From positions 811,001 to 875,000 of the forward strand of contig JAPXFQ010000344.1 in the NCBI GenBank assembly GCA_028564705.1: a stretch of DNA of 64,000 nucleotides. Reading direction: 5' to 3'. The notes under the pieces were generated by a model. The model was not told the DNA's origin, ran no database searches, and saw only the letters and a program-made list of their open reading frames with translations. The stretch's first letter is position 1; every line of letters begins with the position of its first letter. This document shows positions 32,725-44,709 of this stretch, piece after piece. This stretch comes from Apricaphanius iberus. Lineage: Eukaryota > Chordata > Actinopteri > Cyprinodontiformes > Aphaniidae. Position numbers and translations under genes: made by a program.

Positions 32725-33540
32725 GTGAATTCAGTTTTAAGTCAGTTTATTTATGTAGTGCCAATTCACAATAAATTTAATCTCAAGGCACTTTACAAGA
32801 AAAGTCATTTCAATACAACTGTACAAACATTCCGATCAGTAAAGTGTTTTCTATGTAAGGAATCCCAGCAGAGTACAAGCGGTCTTTTACTTTCTATTTT
32901 AAAAAAAGTAAAAAGTTGATAACAGGACATGGAGGATGTTCGGTCACAGAGCATCATCTGAGTTAATGCTCCCCATCCAGCAGGGTGTTGCAGCTGAGCA
33001 GGATACCAGACCAGACCTTCTATGGAGAGAAGGTTATGATTAATCCAGATAGTTTAATTGTAATCAGATAAACCGTACTTTAAAGGTGACAGAGGGTAGG
33101 GAGAGAGAGCTAGAAGTCTGGGATGTGTGCAAGATCTACCAGAGGTTTTCTGGGAAACACGGACGACATAGATACAGTTAGCGGGGACTGAGCACAGAGG
33201 GCAAGCAGGTAGAGCTTGGAGTTGGAACTTGGCCACGGAGGAGCAAGGAGTTTTACAGTTGTCAGTCAGAAAACAGGAGGCTGGTACTTACAACGAAGCT
33301 GATGACTGATCTCGTGGCGATGATGTGAGGAGACCTTTGGAGGAGCACAGATAGGGTTAGAGAGAAAAAAATGACCTTTACAGGACACACACCCAGATTC
33401 CTGACACAAAGGTCTTTAAAAATACATTTTAAAAGCTGGTTCACTAGCTAAGACCACACTACAGATTTAGAATGAACAATTCACTTGCAAGATCAAGGCT
33501 ACAGATTCAGAATTTAACAGTTTAATGAAGGCATGAGGAT
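32725..33540 (-). repeat. L2-type LINE 3' end, reverse orientation
   Basis: TTATTTATGTAGTGCCAATT and CACAATAAATTTAATCTCAAGGC-type sequence, split by few changes, are the complement of the L2 tail seen at 3985-4052. It is followed leftward-to-rightward by what looks like more 3' UTR (GGATACCAGACCAG, CAGAGGGTAGGGAGAGAGAG). The tail proper, 32725-32960, is well supported; the extent to 33540 and its resumption after 34889 are inferred. Confidence 0.55.
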
Positions 33541-33568
33541 CATATGGTCTGGGGAGAGGTGTCGTTGG

Positions 33569-34888
33569 TAGGGATGGGTACCGATATCCTGTGCCGACAT
33601 GAACAGTAGCAATCAGACCGAAAAGCAGCGCACATTTCGGTGCCTTATTTCGGTCCCCCCCCCCCCCCGAGATGTCAAACACTGTGGATTCTGGGCGTGC
33701 CATGAGTCAAGAGCATCAAGGTAAACATTGGTATCTCTTTGCAAAAAAACTGCTAAAAATAAAGGCTGTGGAAATTAATGTACCAACGGGTGGATTAATT
33801 CCTAGAATTAACTTTTTTTGTGTGTGTGTGTGTTTGTTTTACGCATTGAACGCATACAAAGAACAGCGCTCTGTTTATAATTCAGCCCGCACCACATCAG
33901 CTCTCCCTCCTAACCAGCCAAACCACGGATTGTTGTGGATTGTTGTGCAGCAGCATGTGTTTGTGGTCCTAAATGACATGGGAGTATGTTATTATTGGCG
34001 TATTGGCTTTGTGGTGATATAAGTTTATAAATTGTCTGTGGGAATTATCCGTCCGCTTTGGTGTGTGTGTTTTAGTGTTTGCTGTGTGTGCAGTGCAGTC
34101 AGAGTTTGGGGTGTGCGGTGCTTAAAGTTTAAATGCTTCATATTTTTGTATATTTATGCATTTATTTTTATATTATTTATGCTCACTGTATAGTTTCAGT
34201 ACATTTCATAGTGAGATACCGCTACGTTAATAATACGAAATTATTCAGTTAAGGTAATGTTTTTGGACTTAAATTAGTGCTAAAATTTTAGCGGAAGTAG
34301 CTGTGTCCATCTTCACAATAAGAGCGTTTATTTCTTGTGTTGAACTGGAGAATCTGCTTTTGGAAAATTATCAAATGTGACTTTTGATTACTAAGTCTAT
34401 ATTACATTTTATTTATGATATTTATCACAGACTGCTGATATCCAAATGTTATGTTTATTCATATATTTGGCTTAGTTCTGCCTCTATTTGTTATTATTCA
34501 TATGGGGCCACAAATAAATTATGAATGTGACTGTGGAGTAAAAAAAAAAGTTAAATGATTTCTCCTTTTTTTTAAAGAGCAACTGCATCTAGATTTGTCC
34601 CTTTATCTACACATAAAGTTCTAGTTAGTATTTTTTGGGGGTCATATTTAGCAATGGTGATTGATTCACAGCTACTGTGATTAATTAGATTAAAGATTTT
34701 TATTGTTTTACAGGCCTACTAAAAATAAAAATTAAAAATAAGAGGGTATTTGGACCATGTTTGTATGTTTAACATTCTTTAGGCAACATTTCAAGCACCG
34801 TTTCAAGCGCAGTTTAAGCACTGGCACCGTTTCGAAAGTACCGATTTGGCACCGGTATCGGATAAAACCTAAACTATACCCATCCCTA
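33569..34888. mobile_element. hAT-type element, non-autonomous
   Basis: The left end TAGGGATGGGTACCGATATC and the complement of the right end TAGGGATGGGTATAGTTTAG share their first 12 bases. The flanks are GTCGTTGG (33561-33568) and GTCGTCGG (34889-34896), an 8-base duplication with one mismatch, as hAT elements make. At 1,320 bases and with no recognisable transposase it is non-autonomous. It contains a poly-C run (33654-33668) and a (TG)n stretch near 33820. It interrupts a repeat that continues at about 34897. Confidence 0.85.
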
Positions 34889-35087
34889 GTCGTCGGACAC
34901 CCGGAGGAAGACTCCGTGTGGGGGCGCAGACTTCAGGAAAATCATCTTTCTGAGCCTGCTAAGGACCCCCCCCCCCAAAGAGAACCTAAAAGATAGAGAT
35001 ATTAGAAGAGGTGGAACAGAAATGAACTGAAGCGCAGAACGTAGAGATTGTTCCTGGTGGATGCTGCAAAGAATGGGAGGGGTCGAA

Positions 35088-35240
35088 GAGGTGGGTCGGC
35101 AGGACCCAGGGAAAAGGGGTGGGCCAATTCGGCAGGACCCAGAGAAACACGGGGGCGGGTCGGCAGGACCCTGCGAAAAAGGGGGCGGGTCGGCAGGTCC
35201 CAGCAAAAAAGGCAGGTCGGCAGGACCAGGTGACCTAGAG
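35088..35240. repeat. GC-rich minisatellite
   Basis: About five imperfect units share GGGTCGGCAGGACCC with an A/G-rich spacer (AGGGAAAAGG, AGAGAAACACGG, TGCGAAAAAGG, CAGCAAAAAAGG). Period is about 34-36 bases. The strong G-strand bias gives spurious long frames on both strands. Confidence 0.85.
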
Positions 35241-35363
35241 GGATGAGAAGGGAGGGGTGAAAATGGACGAGACAGACGAGGAATGAGAGGCAGTCAGGGT
35301 TTATATGTGTACCGGAGCGTGATTAGAGATGTGAGGGAGGCCCGAGGTGCCAGGTGAGACAAG

Positions 35364-35404
<41 letters not shown>
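35364..35404. repeat. (TA)n microsatellite
   Basis: Uninterrupted TA run of about 40 bases. Confidence 0.97.
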
Positions 35405-35407
<3 letters not shown>

Positions 35408-37892
35408 TGGTAAACTTAATACCAAAATTTTATTTTAAGACAGTGTTGAAGAACTGTTTCTCTAATAGTTTTGCTGTTTTTTTTTAACACAGCAGACAAT
35501 TTGCCAAATACATGTAACCACTACAAGGCTCATATGAGCTTAGAGGTCCATTGTCATTTTGCAATGCTGTTTTATCCTCAGTCAAATATCAGTTCTGCCT
35601 GCTAAGCTCTTTTGAATTGAGAGATGTTCCCTGGTCTGTCTATAGCGGAATGAAAACAGATTAATGTCAGTAAACAACCTGACAATGTGGATTGCGTCTG
35701 AATAAGTTTGTATGTGTGCATTTGACAATTGTCATCACAGTACATGGGTTGCTTTCATCTTTGAAAAGTTGATGAAACAATATCCAATATCCATGACAAT
35801 TAAATATTATATTTCGTGTAGCACTGTGGCCCCAAATCACTTTTGCCATGGTGCATTTCCCATGATTTGGCATTTTTATAACTTATTTTTACTTTACACA
35901 AGGGCTGAAAAGATTCTTCATTGACTCGATTACAAAATAACCTCAAGGCGAAATCTTTATACTTTACTTCATATCACTGCATCCCATTCAGCTTTCTGTC
36001 CAGGGTATTTTTTCATCAAAGTATTTCTGTTATATAAATAATAGATTACAAAATTGACTGTAGATGGTGGGCTGTGATAGTCACAGGCATCCAAGCTTAG
36101 CAAATGTATCCACAGGGGTGCTTCAAAAAGGGTTGAGACTAGCTGGTGTAGTTCAATTATCTTATTACTCAATTAAGTGAGATTTTATTTTATCAGACGT
36201 TAGTAACAGCTCCACTTTTTATATCATCATATTTTCTCTATTTCTGATAATATCTTACTAAGAATATCAAAACTCAAATGAAATTGTCTGTTGCAAGTAA
36301 TAACTAACTGATTTCTGGTTTACAAAAACTTGACTGTTGCTTATCTTTAACTAACTTGAAATAATTTGGAATATTAATATGACATCGAAAGTTAAACTGC
36401 AGTGACAAATAATTATGCAACAATGTAAATCGAAACAAAAGACCCCTTTCAAGACTTTGTGCTGTTTTTGTCTCAAACGCTTCCATTCTTCATTCCCATA
36501 CAGTCAGTATATTGCATAATATTTCATACCCGTCTTTCCAGCCGTGCATACTAAGTCTACAGTAGAAGTAGCCAAGGCAATAATGATAGCATATAATTAG
36601 GGTCTCATATCCCTTAGCTTCCTCCATAATTGCAGTCTCCATACCAGAAATCTCCATTTAACTGTTTCTCAATATGAGAGAAACTCATTAATTGTAGACA
36701 ATAAGGATTAGGAATATGCAAAGCTTAACTGAAATGTGGGAGCGAAAAGTGAATGAGGGTTTGCTGTTTTTCCATACCAGAGACATCCTCATCAGCTCCA
36801 CCTTCTTCCAGTTATTGGGAGGAAGAATAGCATTTTGTTCGGGTGTATTTGGTATTTCTTAGTGCTCAGCAAAGAATTTGTTCAGGGCTTTCTGATACAC
36901 TGCTTACATGTTACATATGATTATCCAACTCCCTTGGTACTTCCCTTTATAATTTTAATTGAACATCATTTTACTGATTAACAGATCAATGAAATACACA
37001 GATGTAGTATTTTATATAAATTCCCTTCCATGCTGTGAGACCATAACCAGTGATGTTTGAAACATGTTTTCTTTTCATGCAATCGCTTAGTACAACCTGT
37101 ACTTCTGTAATGATGGATGCTACCTGTAACATAAGTGTCCCAGAGGAGGACATTTGCTATGCTGAGTTTTTCTTTCTGATCACTTCTCAATTAAATAAGT
37201 AGGGTGCCGCTGCAGTAGTGGCTGAAGATTAAAATGGGTGAAAGATTAATCAGGAAAAGCTCTATTACCATGACAGGAATTAATGTAGGAAGTGGTCGTG
37301 GGATGATGAATGAATAAATGAAACGGGGACAAAAAGAGGACAACTGTTAGGGGAAAGGAAAAATGCTATACCAAGTCTACCATGACAAAACTAGTCTGCA
37401 AATCCCAGCACAAGTGTCCCCATCCACCCTCAGGAGCTACTCCTTCTTCATTTATTTACAGCTGTCTGCAGGAGCACAAGCAGATAAACAACTGCTACTC
37501 TCCTGTGAGAGGCCGATGCCCCTCACCTAATGATTATGAAATGCATGATCAAATAAATTGCACAGTGTTGCTTGGAAGCATAGGGTGTGCATGTACATAC
37601 ACAAATCCAAAGCTGGCAGAAAAAAAAAATTCCCAGCTGTCTGGCTCTCAATTTCCACACTGACAAATATGCACACTCAGCCTTCCAGAAAGCCCCCCCC
37701 CCTTCTATGGTGGAAGTAACACTTTCCCCTTTTTCCCACTGAGTTATGCCAGCAACATCTGTCAGAAATATTTTATTTATTTACTTCTTCTTTTGTGAGC
37801 CCTTCAATCAAAAAATACTAGCTAGAAAATTGCTTAAAAAAGAAGGATTGTTTGTGTTGTGGAACCCAAAATAATAGAAAAAAAACATCAAG
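35405..37892. other. Unassigned AT-rich interval
   Basis: No gene, RNA or confident repeat is seen. A poly-C run of 9 lies near 37695. Confidence 0.45.
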
Positions 37893-37945
37893 GCACCTTT
37901 AACCACACACACACACACAAACACACACTCACACAAAAAAAAATC
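37893..37945. repeat. CA-rich microsatellite
   Basis: ACACACACACACACAAACAC followed by CACTCACAC and an A run; imperfect. Confidence 0.9.
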
Positions 37946-38703
37946 CCAAAAACCAACACTCTGTTAGTACTTTATTTTGATAATGAAAATATTCATCGCA
38001 GTTTCTCGTGAGTAAAAGCATATTCCTCCATCTTTGGATATTTCTGCTTTGGTGCATTCTCAAAACCCACAATGCCAGATTTCAGCCACAAACACAGCAA
38101 CAGTAAAGCTTCAAACACATATTTGTTTCACACCCTGGAGCTGCCTACGCTGTTCCTAAACAAATTACTTTATAGTCCTCTACAGACCACAGTAGGCTTG
38201 CATTGTACTCTGCCAAATCACAATATGGAATTGTTGTTCTTTCTGTTGCACATCTCCCCATGGGATCATGAAAAATATTGGATACAGTGGTAATCTGGAA
38301 ACCTGCTTTATCATGCATTAAAAGTGAGTTACAGAAAGCGGCTTGGAAATTGTTCAAACAGATGAGCTAGCTGCTATGAATTCTGTCTTGTCCTACACTT
38401 CAATTTAAGACAGAAATTAGAAAACCTGGAGACTACTTTAAATTTGTTCTCAGTGAACCTTTGAAACAAGACTATGCAGTTATGGTCAAAAATCTCTTTA
38501 TGGAAAGTTATTTTCATAAAAATAGTTATTTGGATGGCTCTGTTAGCTGTAGTAGGTATGAAGCATTTTACCTTGGCCAAATAGGTAATATTTTCCCCAG
38601 GGTTTGTTTTCCGTTTGTTATTAGCAACATTACACAGTCAGTTGTGACCAGATTTCGATTCAATTTTCAGATGTCATCAGTGGAACCAGAAACAACTCAC
38701 TAA

Positions 38704-38759
38704 TCAAAGAGAAAAAAGAAAAAAAGAAGAAAGAAAAAAAAAAAAAAAAAAAAAAAAAC
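38704..38759. repeat. A/G-rich simple repeat with poly(A)
   Basis: AAAGAGAAAAAAGAAAAAAAG grades into about 24 consecutive A. AACAACTCACTA lies just before (38691-38702) and ACAACTCACTAG just after (38759-38769), a direct repeat of 11 bases that would fit a target-site duplication around an A-tailed fragment only about 60 bases long. Confidence 0.8.
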
Positions 38760-38769
38760 AACTCACTAG

Positions 38770-39709
38770 ATTTTGGGGGTGATCCAAATGACAACCTTTA
38801 AGAGATGGTGTGGTGCTGAGCTACTTAGCAAGAAAAATGGAAAAGATATTGACGGATTTGCAAAAAATTTTAAGGACATTTCTTCAGGAAAGAGTTGCTT
38901 TTGTTGCTGAAAAATACTGTATACATGAAGCTTTTCTTTTGGTACCTGTAGTTGGAGCAGCAATTGTGTTGGCTTTAGGATACAGAAAACAGGCACAAAA
39001 ACCAAACAACAAAAATATCAACTTTGATCAGCTATAAGCAAAAGTTCCATAGTTATGATCATAAGTTATTTGACCCTAAAGATCATTAATTAAAAATATA
39101 TATATATTTTGGTTGTCATTATTCAGACTGAATATGGATGGTTAGATAAATTGTTAATGCGGAATGACACAATCAGAAAGTTATTGAACTCAATAGATAT
39201 TTATTTCCTATGCATAATGGAACAAATCCTTTTTACATCTGGTGTGCATCTCCTGACCTTTTGCTGGGGCTCTTTTTTGGATGTGGAATGATCTGAAGTA
39301 TATTCTTAAATCAGATCAGAGCCATATATTATGGAAGCTCTAAATATATATAAAAATTGTATGTAATACAGCTAAACCAAAGTGTAGCCATCTGTAACCC
39401 ACTTTGGCTAATGGGTTGCTAGCTTAAAATCGGTGCAACTGCAATTAGCTGTTCTTGATAGCCCAAGATTACTTTGAACACTTATCAAAAATGATAGCAG
39501 AAAGTGTAGCTTGTAATTAAATACACAGATAAAGATAACTTCAAAGAACAATCACATTCAATGTTTATGCTGATAATAATGTAACATTTTTATCACCTGT
39601 GAATGAGCTATGAAACTGTTAGTCAACTGAAGTTGCACTGCGCTAGTATGAATCTTTGAGAAAAAATACTGGAAGTTCCTGTATTTCAGAGGAGTGTGTA
39701 AGGGAGGAG
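38770..39709. other. Unassigned interval
   Basis: No gene is recognised. GATTTTGGGGGTGATC at 38769-38784 resembles a block of the dispersed repeat at 52424-52566. Overlapping frames at 38766-39037 carry no known motif. Confidence 0.4.
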
Positions 39710-40066
39710 GCTGCACGGTGCCGCAGTGGTTAGCACTGTTGCCTTGCAGCAAGCAGGTTGTGGGTCTTTCTGCATGGAGTTTGCGTGTTCTCCCCGTGCA
39801 TGCGTGGGTTCCCTCCGGGTACTCCGGCATCCTCCCACAGTCCAAAAACATGACTGTCAGGTTAATTGATAGCTCTAAATTGTCCTTTGGTGTGGGTGTG
39901 TGCGTGCATTGTTGTTGGTCCTGTCTGTCTCTATGTTGCCCTGTGATGGATTGGTGACCTGTCCAGTGTGTACCCTGCCTCTTGCCTGTTGACAGCTGGA
40001 GATAGGAACCAGCCCCCCCGCGACCCCTTGAGGGTTAAGCGGTTCAGAAAATGGATGGGTAAGAGA
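39710..40066 (+). repeat. Fish tRNA-derived SINE copy, well preserved
   Basis: GGCTGCACGGTGCCGCAGTG, GTTAGCACTGTTGCCTTGCA, then GGTTGTGGGTC where the B box is expected, CATGGAGTTTGCGTGTTC, GTGCATGCGTGGGTTC, CTCCCACAGTCCAAAAACAT, CCTGTGATGGATTGGTGACC and AGAAAATGGATGGGT give every block of the family in order. It is the best copy in the window, though the B-box region looks partly deleted. Confidence 0.88.
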
Positions 40067-41934
40067 GGGAGCCTGAAGAGAGTGGGTGGGAATTTCTTTT
40101 CAAAATACAGCTTTTCCAAGAAGACATACCCTACCTTTAATTCATTTTAACAAGAAAATAAAGGAGATTTACATTTACCTATAATCCAAGATATTGGCTC
40201 CTTCTGCCTCTCTGCTTTTGCAGTCCTTGCTTGCACTGCACAAGCAAATCTGCATTATTATAAGGCATACCAAAATTTACTTTTTCACAGCTCAATTAAA
40301 TACATTGAGAAAGGTGACTTTGCTGTGTATCCATCCCAGTTCAGTTCTTCCCTCAGCATGCAGAATATTGCAACAAAGAGTGTGTATTGTATCTTTAGTA
40401 TGTTTAATCAACACTAGTATCTATGCAAAGCAATGGTATCCACTAAATATAAAAGTCAGCTTTGCAGTTTCACAAAACTTTACGAAAAACACTGTTCTTG
40501 CAAACAACCAAAGCTTGCAAACAACAGAGTCAATGTAAGCTATATAGACACAAAACAAATATTTAAAAACTAGCAAAAAATGGGAAACATGGCATAAAGC
40601 CAATGGTGCATATATGTTGTATTTATAAATGTATTCCTTTATTTTTTATGAAGAAAAGATATGATGACATGGTAAGAAAATACAACCAATTTCCAACTGA
40701 AAAAGCAAACAAAGAAACAACGAGTAAAGAAACATTTGGGCACTGCCATGAGATCATAAAAATCAGAGTTTTAAACAGTGAGTAAAACTCAAACTTACAG
40801 ATAAATATTTTTAAGGTCCCTTGTCAGTCGTCTTAAACCCACCTCTCCCATTCTAAGTTTGTTTACTTCAACATCTATGGATGTCAAACTATTCCAGAGC
40901 TGCAGGAGAGACATTTGTGAAGTGAAGCAGCAAAAGAGAGCCTTATTGATCATTCTTGTCCAGGCTCAGGGAGTACTGAGCTGAAAACATCCAATGTGTA
41001 TTGGATGAGTGCATCTTGACTGAATGGCACAGGTCACGTAGCAATATCAGCACAATTTCTTTTGTTGGCCTGGATGCCTCCTATTGTTTGTATATAATAC
41101 AAAATGTTTGAATAATGTGCAATAAATAAATGGTCACATGTTGCCTAGACCTCCATGCATTGGTGTTTTATGTAGTCCATTGGGAATGTGTGGTACTCTA
41201 AGGTTTACAAAGTGGCATGAGGGAATATGTTTCTTTTTAGCCACTATAAGTTACAGTAATATTAGCTGTATACAATGTTCATGTTTATTAAAAGGAGAAA
41301 TCAGCTTGTATAAAAATCCTATTCTAGGCATTGTCTTTATTCAGTCAGTCTTAAAATGTCTGTCCTCCTTGGCTTGATCAACCTGAGTTTCATTAAATCG
41401 TCCAAACTTAAACGGAATCTTATCTCATAATTTTATTTAAGAGTTTCTCCGGTAACAGCTGCTATACCGAATCTGCAAAACAAGCTATAGGTTAAAATAT
41501 AAATATAGCCACAGAACCATCGCCCCTAACAACAGCCATCATCCCTAGACCAATCGCCCTGATTTGGGAATGCGCGTCACTACAGTGGGCGAGACAGCTG
41601 GTTACTTGTATTTTGTTTTCCATAACTTCAAATGGCATTTTTCTTTTTGAGCTTCTCGTAGTTGTCCTAGGATTGAAGTACGAGCAGACGGCTTTTTCTA
41701 CTTCTCTGACATTATGGAACGGAGAACCTCTCACGCCAGTGGTTTTCTGATGCAAAATGCGGCAGTGTGTAATGATTGGAGGAGCCATGTGAATGCCGAA
41801 GTGTGCTTGTCAGGTGAGAAAGGTCCGGTCATTGGAATGCTATATCCCTGAGGGCACTCTCCTGGTTGAGAAAGAGGCATTATGCCTGCCCCAGATTTAC
41901 AGCCTTACATGAGGTTAAATGACAACTTAAATTA
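40067..41934. other. Unassigned interval
   Basis: No firm gene. Bases 40840-41080 have a look of minus-strand LINE C-terminal sequence (a QLWNSL-like start near 40905) but the match is weak. Bases 41500-41870 are higher in GC than their surroundings; a possible small exon there is described in the findings. Confidence 0.35.
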
Positions 41935-42210
41935 CAGTACTGGTGAGCAAACTTTTATTTTTAAATCGCTTTTCATACAAACACAAATGCAGTTGAAAGT
42001 GCTTTGCAGAATAAAACTTACCGCACATATATCGACCCCCCACCACCAGCACCCATCAACCCACACACACAAGTTTAAGCAGTAACCGATTTATACCCCC
42101 CTCCCCCCAATCCTATTTCCATGTGCGGACACAATTAGGAGCAACATTAAAAGTACATTAAAATAGACTATGAAATGGACACTGGGCCGAGTACAGATGA
42201 GCTGGGTTAC
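41935..42210 (-). repeat. LINE 3' tail, same family as the insert in the translin copy
   Basis: CAAACTTTTATTTTTAAATC, GCTTTTCATACAAACACAAA, AAAGTGCTTTGCAGA, a C-rich middle, and GGGCCGAGTACAGATGAGC near its right end match 5234-5450. The copy is truncated after that box. Confidence 0.75.
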
Positions 42211-44047
42211 CTATTTCTAGTGTTACTTTCTCTACAAATTACAGCAGTGGTGTCTTATTTGGGAAATATTTTCTATATTTGCTCGACACATTAATTCTAA
42301 AATAAGTGCAGGATAGAATTTCACTGCCATACATGATAGCTAATAGATAGCTAATCTCTATCGAATACTTTTTATATAAATATTTTTTCCTTTAGTGAGA
42401 CGGAAGTAAATACTTTTGGATATTTTATTTAAAAATCATAATCATATTAAATGAGCAGATTGTTTCAAGAGAAGAAGATCAGACAGATGATCAAATTACA
42501 GCAGTGGTGTCTAATAATTTCCTCATTTCTTCAACTAAGGATTTTGAAATGGAACTGTTAGATAATTATATCTGTAATACATGCATAAATGACATGCTGT
42601 AGTGTTCTACCATTGAGAAAAAGTGATCAGAAAAACTGAATAAAATTTTCACTTATAAAAACAAAAAACATATGTAGTTACTGTTTTCCATTTTCTAACG
42701 TGGAACCATACTGAGGATATTTCCCATTTCTCTATCCTCCTCCTGTGTTTTATGCATAACTCCTGAAACAATGGAGTTTGCAATTTGTATTGATTTAATT
42801 GTATTTTCTTTTGGAGAAAAAAAGAGAAAAAGGAGCCTGCTGGAATACAATAATCTAATATGTGCTCTAAGAATATAGATATGCCTATCTAATACCATCA
42901 GATATTTTTGCAAAATGGGTTTTCTTTTAAATCATTTACTATGATGCAATAACACCATTTAAATTCCACTTCTATTGCAGATGAGTCTGCAAATCTACCA
43001 TTACGTTTACACTCATTTTGACCACATAATTGAGCTTCTTTTTGAAAGCTGTAGGGTATTCTTTAAAGTGACCTGCATGTTATCTCTCTAGCCCACATTT
43101 CTTCTGTCTTCAGAGTATTTGTGAAATGGAAGATGACTGCCCTGGCTCTGAAAGAGGACACACTATTAGCAGGAATGGTGATACAACACTCTTGACATGC
43201 ACATAATTGTCTTTGGCATGATGTAGAATCATTTCAACCCAAAATAAAGCTCATTCTCATTTCTGGCATATCAAAAGTCGGGTTAAGTGAGGAAAAATAC
43301 AAGCTTTGATTAATTACGCTCTTTTAATGTCAGTGGGGAGTTTGACAGAGGATAGTCAGCAGCTCTCAGAGTCACTGTCTTCAACAGCAGTTTCTGGTAG
43401 TACAGTAAAGGGATGCTGTTTTTGAAAAATCCTGTGACTTAAGTTGTAACTATTTTTTGGTTATGGCTGGATATGGTTTAAGTTGTTTTTACATCTGAGA
43501 TTTTTAATCCATTTAAAACAAACTAGATTGTTTTCTGCCTTTGGGCGAATGTGCAGAGGTGAATCAAAACAATCATAGTGACCCCCAATTTACACTGGAT
43601 GGATCTAAAGCACATTATGTTGCATTAGGACAGAGATGAAGGCAGAAACTGCAAATTCTCAGCACCTGCCCGGCAGTACCTTGACAACAGGGAACTGGAA
43701 AAGTACAATGAATAAAGCTTTAGTCCTTATATAGTTCATCTCAAAAAAGTATAATTACACATCATTGACAACATTGTTTAAATACCTGATAAAGATCTGC
43801 AAACTAGTAATTCTGTGAACATAATAGACAACATTTTTGTAAGATTATGTAATACATTTTTAATAGATATCAGAACAAGGCTCTTTACAGACAGTGACAT
43901 GATGTTGCATAATTAAAAATAAACTTTCTTTTATGTGACAAGTTTTTTTTTTCATATTCACCATCTACCCAGGCATCATTTTAGCCAGGGACATGTCCCC
44001 AACAAAAACCTGATGTGGAATTTCTTCCCAGCGCAGATCCAAAATCC
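42211..44047. other. Unassigned AT-rich interval
   Basis: No gene or confident repeat is seen. Confidence 0.45.
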
Positions 44048-44700
44048 ACTTGTGCTCCCGGTGTAGGTACCAGATGTGCTCGGATTACCAGATCGGCTCG
44101 TGGGCCTGCGCCTAATTATGATGAAGCATTACATGATTGGCTGGACACTGACATTAGACTATATGATTGGCTGAACGTTAGAATGTAGTGTGCATTTTTT
44201 TAAATAACTTTAATAAACAAATAGCAAATATGCAAACACGAATGAATGAAGCATATAGTGAGATTAAATACAAACAGCCAGGGGTGTTATATAAATACTG
44301 TACATGCATATGTATTTAAATGGATTCTTCTGACAACCTTGTTTCTTGATAATCGGATATTGATTTGATGTATAGTATGTATGTATATCTTTTTGGGGTT
44401 CTCTAAAAAAAATAAACAGAAGAAAACATTTTTTACATCATAGGAAAATCCATCAAAAACACGGTGATTAACAACCTGCCAAACTCTGTCCAAAGCCTAT
44501 GCGTGAAAGAGCAATACCCGCTTGCATGTTTTCTTAATGCCCTCACAGGAGCCTTTATTAACATTTATGTCTCTTTTAAAGTTAACAATACAGCGCTTGC
44601 CAGGTAGTTTGTCCATATAAGTTGCCATAGTGTGATGTTTTCGGACCCCCGAGGCGATCTGGTAACCCGAGCAGATATGGTACCTGCACCAGTACAATTT
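44048..44700. mobile_element. Element with long inverted ends, unclassified
   Basis: GTGTAGGTACCAGATGTGCT and CGGATTACCAGATCGGCTCG (44061-44100) are matched, as complement, by GTGCAGGTACCATATCTGCT and CGGGTTACCAGATCGCCTCG (44650-44690). The arms span about 55 bases at roughly 80-85 percent identity and enclose about 540 bases of AT-rich DNA. A non-autonomous DNA transposon is the simplest reading. Exact ends and target duplication are not clear. Confidence 0.65.
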
Positions 44701-44709
44701 CCGTATAAT

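Noticed and set aside
34886..35206. A 106-codon minus-strand proline/glycine-rich frame
   Set aside because: It is an artefact of the GC-rich minisatellite and an adjacent poly-C run.
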